DNA of 64,000 nt, taken from assembly GCA_964036295.1 (NCBI GenBank), contig OZ038462.1:25555863-25619862 (forward strand). Reading direction: 5' to 3'. Shown in pieces: positions 1-10,300 of this stretch. The first letter of the stretch is position 1. Each line of letters begins with the position of its first letter. The notes under the pieces are model-generated. The model was not told the origin of the DNA, did no database searches, and saw only the letters and a program-made list of their open reading frames with translations. Source of the stretch: Plumapathes pennacea (lineage: Eukaryota > Cnidaria > Anthozoa > Antipatharia > Myriopathidae). The translations under genes and the position numbers were made by a program.

Positions 1-230
1 ATGTACTGCAATAAGATATCATTTCTCATAATTTTAGGAAATGTATGAATATGAAGACAATAACCGCAATCAAAATAGCGAGTATTCGTTCTTGGTACGG
101 CATATTGATTACATTTAACACGTTTTCTGGTATAGATATATCGACATATCATGTTTTACACGGTGTTCAGGTGCGAGTGCGATCGCGTGCACTGTTACAA
201 CGTTGTAAACACCGCGCGATAAAAGGGAGT

Positions 231-413
231 TTAAGGCCCCGTTTACACTAGAGCGAATTTATCCGGATTCGTGAAAGCGTTTACACTAGATTTTGTGAAT
301 CCGGGGTCATTTTTAATGAATCCGGAGAGAAAACGAATCCGGAATCGAAAGTGGGAACTTTGTATCCGGATACTTTGTATCCGAAACAGTTTTCAAGTGT
401 AAACGGGGCCTAA
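231..413. repeat. Inverted-repeat element, TTAAGGCCCCGTTTACACT ends
   Basis: TTAAGGCCCCGTTTACACT at 231 and AGTGTAAACGGGGCCTAA ending at 413. ATCCGGATTC-type motifs repeat inside. MITE-like, about 183 bp. Confidence 0.8.
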
Positions 414-1380
414 GAAACCTAGGACGGCGACGGCAACGCGAGGAACCAAAAAAATAGTGTCTTTGTTTTCCCTATGTCTTTGTAACTTTGCCTATTCTTA
501 GGTTACTCAATTTGTTCCGTTTTTGCTGAGGTTCTATTGATTTCATCGTTTCCTACTAAGAAGAATGACTGTCGTTATTTTATCGAACTGTCGTCCACGT
601 CCTGACAACGACGTAAAAAAGAAGCATTTGAAGTCGCACACGAGAGCACGGCGACCCCGAGAACATGTCAATTTCAGATATTCACGTGCTTCTTTTGTCT
701 TCTGTGGTTAGTTTTATTGTTTCACCGACGTTGCCGTCGTCCTCTCGCGTCCTGTATCTTAAAGTCCCTAAAATCCGGTGTTACACCGATGTTTTCCGCG
801 AGTGGAACCACAACCATTAATGACGGCATTGGCCAATTCTATACCAAACGAACAACTCGACCGAGACGTAAAATCGATCTAAATGTAAATTAGGCTTTTG
901 GACGAAAGTGACACATTAAATCTGCCTGCATTTGGTTTGTCTTGTAGTTTCTAGACGGATGATTTGTCTTAGACATATAATCCGTCGGGTTATCAGTCAA
1001 AAGTTCGTCTCCGTCTAATATTAGGGACCTTAAGCAGAACTAGGACGGCGACGGCAACGCCAGAAACCCGGAAATATTGTTTCCATATTCCTATGCTTTG
1101 TAACCTTGGCTATTCTCTAGGTTGCCTAATTAGTCCCGTTTTTGCCGACGGTCCATTGCCTTTAGGCGTCTCTTACTGAGACTAACGACGGCGTAATCTC
1201 TCGAAATGTTGTCCACGTCCTGAAAACAACCTAAAAAGCAAGCATTTGAAGTCGCACGCGAGAGCAGGACGACCCCGAGATCATTTCAATTTCACATATT
1301 TACGTGCGCCTTTTGTCTTCTGCAATGAGTTTTATTGTTTCACAGACGTTGCCGTCCTCTCACGTCCTCGTGTTTAAGGT
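411..1380. repeat. Diverged direct duplication, about 620-bp offset
   Basis: About 411-770 and 1030-1380 share an ordered series of segments: TAGGACGGCGACGGCAACGC, TTTGTAAC.TTG.CTATTC, CATTTGAAGTCGCAC.CGAGAG, CAATTTCA.ATATT.ACGTGC and ACGTTGCCGTC..CTC. Identity is roughly 75-80% by eye. No coding frame is conserved between the copies. Confidence 0.8.
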
Positions 1381-1450
1381 CCCTATTTACGTCTGACAGA
1401 TAACTCGTCCATGCAGACGGATAATTCGTCTCTAGAATAAATTCGGCAAA

Positions 1451-1663
1451 TTAAAGCTGGTGTTACACTGGTCGATTTGCAACGATACGATGTTGCGCTA
1501 AAAATTGTTCAGGTGTAACACCCCACTGCGAACGATTTTTCGCGATGTTTGCAGAGCTGCAACGCGTTGTAAGTTTTTGAAAGCGATTCATAAACTTGCA
1601 ACACCGTTGCGCGAATTTGGAGCAAATCGACGTTGCAAATCGACCAGTGTAACACCAGCTTAA
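1451..1663. repeat. Element with 33-bp nearly perfect terminal inverted repeats
   Basis: TTAAAGCTGGTGTTACACTG, continuing GTCGATTTGCAACG, at the left; CGTTGCAAATCGAC, continuing CAGTGTAACACCAGCTTAA, at the right, with a single indel between the arms. TTAA at both borders. GTTGCGC/TTGCAAC motifs fill the core. Confidence 0.85.
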
Positions 1664-3104
1664 GACTTGTTAACTGCGGATAAATGTTTTCCATAGCAAT
1701 TCAATCCAGTCCGTAGCAAAACACGTTTTAACTTTTTCTTAACCTAACAAAGTTTTGTACTTTTTTACAATACGTGCGGTCTATTTTGGGCTTCGACTGT
1801 TAACCAGCGGGGCTCTCGATTTTGTGGTGAATCTGTTCAGCGTGTCCAGTATATTGTCGGCTTGTAATTAATCAACGTTATGTCATTACAGAACGACTAG
1901 CCTGTGGCAGAGTAATTGAAGTAGTTCAGCAAACATTCTTCGGACAAGTGGGCCACTAACGGTCGACTAACCTGACCAGAGTTAAGCGAATTCCTTGTAC
2001 AAAGCTCTTGGCAAACGAAGTGTCGGGGTTTTCTGGAGGCTAAAAACCGGCTACTAGAAACAGTTAATTTTACCTGAACGCGTGCTAAGGAAGCGGGAAG
2101 GCTGAAGCCACTCAAATATCCATAATGTCCTCGACACTTTCACACGAGGCTGAGATACGTTGGCGGGCCAGATGACAATCAGAAACTCAAGAGCCGCACC
2201 ATGGACCCATCAAGTAATTACACAGAAACAAAACCAAACTGAGCGATTTACTTTGCAGGTTTAGACGGAAAATAGGAAATAATACTGTAAACGAATGGCT
2301 CGTAGTATCAAAACTGATTTAGACGGCAGGATTAGCATATTCGAGCCAGTATGCCCTGAGGCGACGTTCACTGCTCAGCTCTTTAGTACTGAGGTGAGTG
2401 GAGGCCAGTCCGAATCAGGCTTCAGCGGTGGCACAGATAATTTCGTCTCTTAAATCCCAGCCCTTTTCCTAATGATGCAGAGTGTAACTAACCAGACCTG
2501 TGTTCAGGTCACGTGACCGTTTGCAGTGCTATTAAAAGATTCTTGTGTTTTTCAAACTACCTAAGTGCAATCTCATTACCATCATCTTTCTTCCGTTGCT
2601 ATATTTTTGTTCCGACTGCTTATTTTTCAATAGATACACTGTATTTTTAGTGTTGCCGAACTAAGAACTGGACGGCTCACTTCTTGTTCTCAACAACAGC
2701 TCGAATAGTGATTCCAGAATGTACTCATTAAGAGCTTTAATTAGAGTGGTCACACCTGAAGGTTTCATTTCACAGTTCAGAGGTTGGAAGTGAACACTGT
2801 TATTATAATGTGCTCAATGCGAGCTTTCATTTGAGTGGCCACACCTTTAGGTTGATGAGTTAGAAGTTTCTAGAACGAGGTAAACTTAAAAGTAAGCAAA
2901 GTTTGGCTGACTTGTGTCGTGAGAATCATGTTTTGTAGTTATAGCTCCAGTAGTTCGATAGTAGTATTTGTGGCCACCACGTAAGCGATCAAAAAGTTTA
3001 TTATAACGGAGGCTAGGAATATGCTGCAATTACGTATGACATTGCTTGAGAACTCGCTTGATTTGTCCAGTAGCAGCTCAACGTCTTTTCAAAACAGTCA
3101 GTAT

Positions 3105-3450
3105 TATATAGACACGGGTGTTTTACTGGAAAATATACCGTGCGTAAAATCCATATGAAACTACATCCGGGACCCGAGTGGCGTATTTTCCATATCCTCA
3201 CTAGTGAGGATGTCGTTGGCATCATTTCCCGCTTTTGCACGGTTGTTTGTGCAATTTCTCGTAAAAAAAATGGGGGCTAATATAATAAAAAGAAAATTAC
3301 ACGGCGGCTTGAAGATATGGATTTTATTTTCTCGTGGAAAAAACAATATTTTACTCACTCGCGAAGCGCTCGTTCGTAAAATATTGTTTGTACCACTCGA
3401 AAATAAAATTCATATCTTCGCGCCGCCGTGTAATATCCTCTATGTATTGT
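3105..3450. repeat. 350-bp palindromic element, copy 1
   Basis: Relative of 16831-17176. Inner hairpin arms: ATTACACGGCGGCTTGAAGA near 3295 and TCTTCGCGCCGCCGTGTAAT ending near 3434. Outside it, CCTCACTAGTGAGG is a perfect 14-bp palindrome. Confidence 0.85.
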
Positions 3451-4896
3451 ATAAATACGCTGGCATTAACCTTACTGGAAATGTGTGTGTGACGGTATTT
3501 GTCTGTGTATTGCAAATTGAGACCCAACTGACTGGACAATTCTACTGAATATGGCAATATTTAGAACTGATTACTGTGCAGTCCGCTAATAATTCATTTA
3601 GGAGCTTCAATTGCTGACAGAGGAACATTACTCATCTTACCGGAGATTTCATCCCGACGCCCGACTTGTTTTGCCTTTGCTTCAAACGGACAGATAAGTC
3701 CTGTCGGAAACACAATTGAGGTTTTTAGGTGGAAAACAGTTACTTTAGGATCGAGGCATGATATATTTAATGTAGTACAACAGATAAGACATAAAGACAT
3801 CATTCGCTCTACCTTACCTACCTTTACAGAAGTGTCCCAGGCCGTGTTGCTACAGCATGGCTTCCTTAGAAATGTTGTCGTCTCTTGTGAATAACAAGTT
3901 CTCACAAACAAAGCATCATTAGCAGAAGTGCGGTCACCTTTAGAATTCGGTGACTCCCAGTGTGAATCAGTGAGCCGTGCGAGCGCTCTCCATTGCACTC
4001 TGTCCAACCAAACACACCACAGGCGGACTGAACGCTAAATCGTTCCATCAAATTAAGGAACTTACCGAAGCTTGGAAGCCTGGCGTAACTATAAAGGCAC
4101 CCTACTTTTGTTTAAATGTTAAATGCGAGACCGGATGCGAGATACTTTTAGTGTAAGAGTTGCTGAGATATCATCTACAGACTTGTTGGCGCCTTGGTGG
4201 AGTAAACGTCAAAAACAATTTCTAAATTTAGGACTCTGGGGGAGTGAGTTGTCTTCTACTAATCTGGTCATGCGTGGAAGTCTCTGATATTAATTGATTT
4301 TGAAAATACAATTTTCCCATTCGAATATTCATTCAATTTACCAGTCAAATATTCGTTCACTTTCCCCTACATCTACATCTACATATTATTTAGTCGGTAA
4401 AAGTCTTTCGACAACACACCAACTGCAAACTAAATTATAAGCACTATCATTCAATAAGAAAAAACAAATTTAAAATTCAGTATACCAATAATGTTATTAG
4501 ATGATAAAAGCATCATTTTTAGGCTAAAAAGATCAATGGTTACTAAAAGAGAGTTCCATTCTTTAATGGTTCACGGAAAAAATGTTTAATTGCATCTGTT
4601 CTAGTAAGTAGAATTTTATATTTAAAATTTTGACTGCCTCGAGTTCTTGTCTCAGCATGCGGAAATAAATAATTACTAGTATTAATGTTCCCTTCTAAAC
4701 ATACTGATTCACTTTCCCCAACTGAAGTGTCAACTCGTTATTTTGAGAAAAATTACATTTTATAGAAATTCTGACGTTATAAACGAGCACAAACGTTTGG
4801 AGTCAGTCTAGTTCATTGTTAGCTAGAATATTCCGTCAATTTAGGGGATTCGTGAAGTGAGCACTGTTCTTATTGGTTAATCGCTCTCGTCTCCAG

Positions 4897-6984
4897 GACA
4901 AACTGAAATACACGCCGAGTTGGGTGAAGGTAAAATATGGAGCCTGGTACCTAAGCCCAAAGACATGGAAAACAAGACCGAAAGAAGAGCCCTTACAGGA
5001 CCCCAAGGAGCAGCAAGACAAGGCTCTCTCAGAGTCCAAGAAGAAGAGTCATAAACTGGTAAGTCTCGCTATAGGTCAGTTATAAGGCTACCTCTCCCAG
5101 AGTCCAAACAGAATGGCCATAAACATAATAAGTCTTGCGTTTCTTTGAGAGAATCCGAGGTCGGATACCAATTTCAGATTACACGGATATTCCACGACGA
5201 AAGAAACAAAAAATCCGGAAATGGATTATTTTGCGTTGGTCTCGAGCTAAAAAACATCGATGAACGTATTATGTTAGTTTTCTGGTTATATACAAACGTG
5301 AACCTCAAAACAAAGCCGACTAAGCTAATCCAGGATTAACGAAATTCTTTCTCTCGACCCCTCTGCCAATAAACCGCAGAGTTTTGTTCGAAGATGGACT
5401 AAAAAGCTTGTTCCAGCTTAAAAACGCATGAAGGAAGTTGTTGTAAACGAAACCTTCACAATTTCAGGCATATAAATGACATGAAACTTTAGACCTAATC
5501 CAGGATTAGCCTAATCGTGCTCTGAAAAACCGGGCCCTGTATGAGACTGGCCCTAAAATGATTAAGTTTAAGAGCACCATACCAGCGCGGCAATGACAGC
5601 GTAAAAACTTTTGGAGCGTTTGAATATTTCTCTTCTGACTCCAGAAGTAATACTATGGGACCCCTGGTCTGGGAGCGACATCAGCACCCCGGGGGAGAGG
5701 GTGAGGGGAGGGTTACTCCCATATATGAGCCATATTGGTATGTGTGCCACAAAGGGTACCATTTTCAGCATTTTGAGCCTTTGGTCTGGAATAGGGTCGG
5801 AGATTTTGATATTTGGTTTGAAGTAGGGTCGAAAAATTGCACATTTTGGTCTGATATAGGGTCGAGAATCGCACATGTTGGTCTGAAAAACGGTCGAAAA
5901 TCGCAAATTTCGGTCTAAAATAGGGTAAGGGTTTTTCATTCCCGGGCGGCACACTCGCACCCAAAATTTTGAGGAGTATAACTTGCCCCCCCTTCCTTGG
6001 GAAACGTTGCTCTGTATGATTTTGTTAAGTTCATCATTAACGACTACAAGTTAATTTTTGACGGGAGAATTCTCACATGAACTCAGGGTTATCTGACCGA
6101 GAATACTGTTTTACTGCATAGGTCTCGATTCTCATTATATAAAGACTTTTAAAACTCGGAAAAGAGAGAGGAAGGGTTATAATTAGCACCGGATGTCACA
6201 ACATGATTTTCTTTTTTCTAAATATAAACAGCTTCGTCCGTCAAATCACCGAGTCCAAGACGCAAATATTACTAGAAAGCATTTGTCGTTCGTTTATGAT
6301 CTTTAATCAACGTGATACACAGGGAGTGATAGTGAATGAAACAAAACCAGGACAACGTATGAATGTTTGAATGAAATAAAACCAAACAGCGTACGGCAGA
6401 ACCGCGAATTTCAAATTCATTCTGGCGCAGCGACTTCAAGGAAAGCGCTTTTACCGGGCGTTTTGTTTTAAGTATGGTCAGTACTACACAAGATGCGACA
6501 AAGCTTTGAGGCTCGTAGCTGAAGTTCAATAGGGGCAGAAGGCCGGGAGCATGCATGTTTAGTGCGTTCTCATACATGTGGTCCATATGTTTATACGTCG
6601 GACCGGCTCTATATGCAACCATTTACGTGACGGCTTCGTGGTTAAATTCGTTTGACTTTACCAGGACTGCAAATTCATTGTGTACAGTTGTTTTTGTTTC
6701 GTTGTGGTCGACTAGAGTGACGTTCGCCGGTTGGTCTGATCCACATTGCAAGCATTTCTTTTTATCTCACCTCTCGTGTTGTCTTGCAGGACTCTGTACT
6801 CGCCACAATGCATGGAGCCAAGGCCTTCAAAGACTTCGTAGACAAAAAGAGCACCAGAGTGCCCGAGTTCCTCCAAGTCGTTGCCGAAGCACAGCAATCA
6901 GAAAACAAAGCAAACGAGACGGCGACAGACGAAGGAACGGAGCGAAGGAGATCACGTGGTCAAACTATTACGTCACAAAGCTAG
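4897..6984 (+). CDS. FAM47-family protein, last two exons (5' part not found)
   Basis: Two coding exons: 4897-5058 and 6790-6984 (stop TAG). The first follows a CTCCAG acceptor and ends at a GTAAGT donor. The second follows TTGCAG. Both are in phase 0 and join without a stop. The first carries the motif YGAWYLSPKTWK followed by an EEPLxDPK segment. The second carries a conserved-looking AFKDFVDKK...RVPEFL block and then a polar, basic tail. This pair of blocks is what I recall of the C-terminal half of FAM47E-type proteins, whose job is poorly known (FAM47E is reported to interact with an arginine methyltransferase). The 1.7-kb intron contains a transposon relic. An AATAAA lies at 7111-7116. 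The start codon and upstream exons were not identified. Family assignment is from memory of motifs, so moderate. Confidence 0.65.
5325..5545. repeat. TAATCCAGGATTA inverted-repeat element
   Basis: CTAATCCAGGATTAACGAAATTC at the left and ACCTAATCCAGGATTAGCCTAATCG at the right. Shares motifs with 32766-33012. In the FAM47-like gene intron. Confidence 0.6.
5640..5985. repeat. Element with internal GGTCTG-AGGGTCG periodicity, copy 1
   Basis: Relative of 46205-46500. Five or so units of TGGTCTGATATAGGGTCGAG type at about 36-bp spacing, ending CCCGGGCGGCACACTCGCAC. In the intron of the FAM47-like gene. It creates overlapping open frames on both strands that I regard as chance. Confidence 0.8.
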
Positions 6985-7110
6985 CAGGCACCAAAATACA
7001 GAGATCTTTAGAAATCGCCGTTGTTTGCAAAGGAAATATTCACGAGCAGTTTGTAGCAGCTACAATTTTGTAAATAGTACTTTTCGTAAAGTGTAAATAT
7101 TAACTGTAGT

Positions 7111-7116
7111 AATAAA
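7111..7116 (+). terminator. Poly(A) signal of the FAM47-like gene
   Basis: AATAAA 127 bases after the stop codon. The neighbouring NFXL1 gene converges from the right, and its likely signal (AATAAA on the minus strand, 7261-7266) lies about 100 bases past its own stop. The two genes end tail-to-tail within 380 bp. Confidence 0.6.
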
Positions 7117-7362
7117 CGATGTCAAGTATATTTTCACGCTTTTCACGTGTCGCGTTTCGAGTTGCAGCGTGCGTGTCTCGCGCGCGTGTACGCGTGTGAA
7201 AGGCTCGCAGTTGGTATTGTTCTAGTATCTTGAGCATCAGATTTTTTTCTGGGGAGAATCTTTATTTTTCCGGGGGTTGAGGGGATTAACCTGAAACTCA
7301 TTAGTTTTAGTAATTCATAATTCCCATTTAATGTTTGCCCTTGTCAGTATTCATAGTATAGA

Positions 7363-10300
7363 TCAGTTTACAGCGATGTAAAAGAGTCCAGCGACAGCGA
7401 CCACGCTGACCAGAAGCGCCAGCAAAGTTACTCTGTGTCGCACGATCCATGGCGGCTCGAATACTTCCTCTTGTTGCTTCCTTGGACGTCTCTTCTTCCC
7501 GCGTTGTTTCCTTTCAAACGACTCCAGCTCGTCCTGTGGCAAACAGCGATTTGAAATTAAAGATTGAGATATACTAAACCAACTGCACTACAAGCCACAA
7601 GCCACACCAGAAACGGCCACACATCAGAAAGTCACCAGAGAGATTCCACAAAACCTACAGTTACAGTACAACGAACACTCTAGCAAGTCCACATAACTGC
7701 AGTATCATGACTACACCACACTACATATTTCCCTTTATAACCCTCGCCTAACCCACACATCCTTACTTGCTCCGACGAAGGGCTGACGCTCGAAACGTTG
7801 GCTCAAATTTCTTAGCGGCGTCCAGTCTGACACTTATTCCAAAATGGCCGCCGTGCGGATTAGCCTGGGTCGAGTTACATGGAAACGAGGTCATGAGGGC
7901 CACTGTTTAACCGTTGGAAACCTTAGACCAGTTGTTTAGTTTGCATGCTTGTTTCAGAATGCCTCGGAACTGTTGTGTTTTGCATTGTGCAAATAGACCC
8001 GCGTACAATAACACATCAAAATAATGCGGCCCTCATAACCTCGTTTCCACGTGGCTCGACCCGCGCGGCGGCCATTTTGTGTATAAGTCGATTCATTATT
8101 AGTTTTGCGTCTTCGTTCTCCCAAGTGCTAGCTTTCCAATGTACACTACACTACACGCCAGAACACATCATGACACGCATTGACAACATGACACACATCA
8201 TCGTGCCGACCTGCTGAGCTCTGAGTTGCTCTTCTTGGCGCAGTCGCTCCTCTTTGCTCAAGGTGCTCTCCTTGTTCACTTTAGTTGATGCACACGCGTC
8301 GTCACACTCCAAGATAGCTTCACCTGATTGCACCGCACGACAAGGAAACTCCTGCCGACAAAAAAAAAAAAAAAAAAAAAAAAAAAAACAGGAAAAGAAA
8401 ATCAATGGAACAACTTCAAGAAACTTAGAAAAACGTGACGTCATCATTTTGCAAACTTTTCCATTCGAATCTCTAAACCACATAGTCATGCGATATACAC
8501 AGCTGCTGCAAGAACGTGTGCAAAATTTAAAATCGCTAGCTATACAAACGTAATAAATCAGAACTGAAGACTGGCGTTTCTTTCTTTCCATTTTCTTGCT
8601 TTCCATCTCGGGCATTGTAAAAGCTTGAGGTGAACTCTTGGGAAGTGATTCTCAAGGGATCCTGGGGCACGTTACCTTCTTCTTCCGCCGGCACGGGCAT
8701 CTTACACTTGACTTCTTGGCGCACTTCTCTGGGCTCGGACAGGGGCCTGGGTGACACAAGGCCGTGCACCGGTGCCCACACTCCAGGGACCTGGGGCACT
8801 GATTCTTGCATGACGTCAACACATCACGTGAGTTTTCATCTGCTGAGGTCAACTCACTGAAAAGAAAGAAGAGATTCAATGATAACCAAAAAGTACTCTA
8901 AATTTGCACTAACAGCTGACAGCTGAAAAACAACAACAGGGTAACCAAGCTTCTGAGAGCAGAAACGTGCGATTTACTAGACAGGAACTCTATACTGTAA
9001 CGCGCCAAAGCAGTTACACAGAGAGCAATGCTTGAAAACACTAAATTAAATACAAACGCATGATAGTGTTAGTTTTAGACTGCGTTTGATAAATCAGCCA
9101 TATAAGGCGACGACGGAAAGCTAAACGGCATTAAAGAAGTTTAAACACGAAGGCGCACTATAAAAGGGCGCTTCCCAGGGAAGCGCAGAGCCACTTGTCA
9201 ATCAACAGCGACCGAGACAACAGCTCCTAATATTAGTAAAAAGCCAAAAATGCCCAAATTTTGTTTTCCTTGTACCTGAATACCACGCAAAATAAGATAA
9301 TGTTGCCTCACCAATTTTCCATCACATAAACACTCATTTTGAGTGCAGTTTGAGTAAAATTCAAGGATAATCTTCAAAGCAAAAAATTAAATAGGCTTGG
9401 CGCGCAGCCATGCGTCGCATCGCACCGCGAAATTCAAAATGTATTTTGGCAGCCAAGAGCAAAATTCCGTTTCAAAGCCTCCAGTACAGAACTCCACATT
9501 GAAGTTGCCCGCATGTGCTTAATTTTAGGTATACTTTTAGTCGCTAAGCTGTAGAGAAATTTCATGGATAGAGTGACTTCTGAACGCTGTGGACGCACGT
9601 GCGATTCAACAAACATTGTGCAAATTTGATGTCGAAAGATGCGGGGCCAACGGCCTTTTATAGCGCGCCTTCGTGTTAAGCTGACGTTTCAAGCGTTAGC
9701 CCTTCGCCAGAATAAAGGTTAACGCTCGAAACATACGTTAAATACAAGGACAAACTAACCTGCACTGTACATAGACCAGCATCAGTTGGCAGTGACACTT
9801 CACCTTCACCATCTGCTTGCACTCTGCGCATTCACCTGGAGAGACACCACGTGGACAGGTGGAGTTAGCTTCGGCTGACTGACACTAGTAAGGCCCGGGT
9901 CAAACGTCGAACTTCACGTATCTCGAACTCGATGCAAACTAGCTCAACAATAGGTTTTGCTCATTTGCGTTGAGTTCGACTCATCTGAAGTTCGACGTTT
10001 GACCCGGGCCTAAGGGGCTCCAACCCCGCAGTCCAAACTAGGAAACAACATGCACAAAAACACTGTTCACGTTGCTGCAGCCGTCAATTGACAGAGTCAA
10101 CAACAGGTTCATTCTGAGTATGCAACTCAGACGTTTGGAGTGTGTGCAGGCTTAAAGAATTTCAAGCCTGAAAAGTTTTAACGTTTCCAGAGCAAGGTTT
10201 CCTCGTTTACACCGGGCATGTAATGTGCCATAGTAGAACCCAGTAATGCGCACCACTGTTTCACACAGTCATTTTTGATGCCTGTATATTAATTACGGCG

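Larger units (their letters stand above)
1..4896. other. Repeat-rich stretch without recognised exons
   Basis: I found no exon I can defend here. It holds an inverted-repeat element at 231-413, a diverged direct duplication (about 411-770 against 1030-1380), a second inverted-repeat element at 1451-1663, and a 350-bp palindromic element at about 3105-3450. Earlier exons of the FAM47-like gene that ends at 6984 may lie here or beyond the left edge, but none was recognised. The short open frames (for example 3594-4007 on the minus strand) show no domain, start context or splice partner. Confidence 0.6.

Noticed and set aside
3594-4007. 137-codon minus-strand open frame
   Set aside because: No recognisable domain, no splice context, no conserved composition. 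Chance frame cannot be excluded.
5568-5964. Overlapping open frames on both strands with repeated peptides
   Set aside because: Explained by the 36-bp periodic element, whose second copy at 46205 keeps the DNA repeats but not a long frame.
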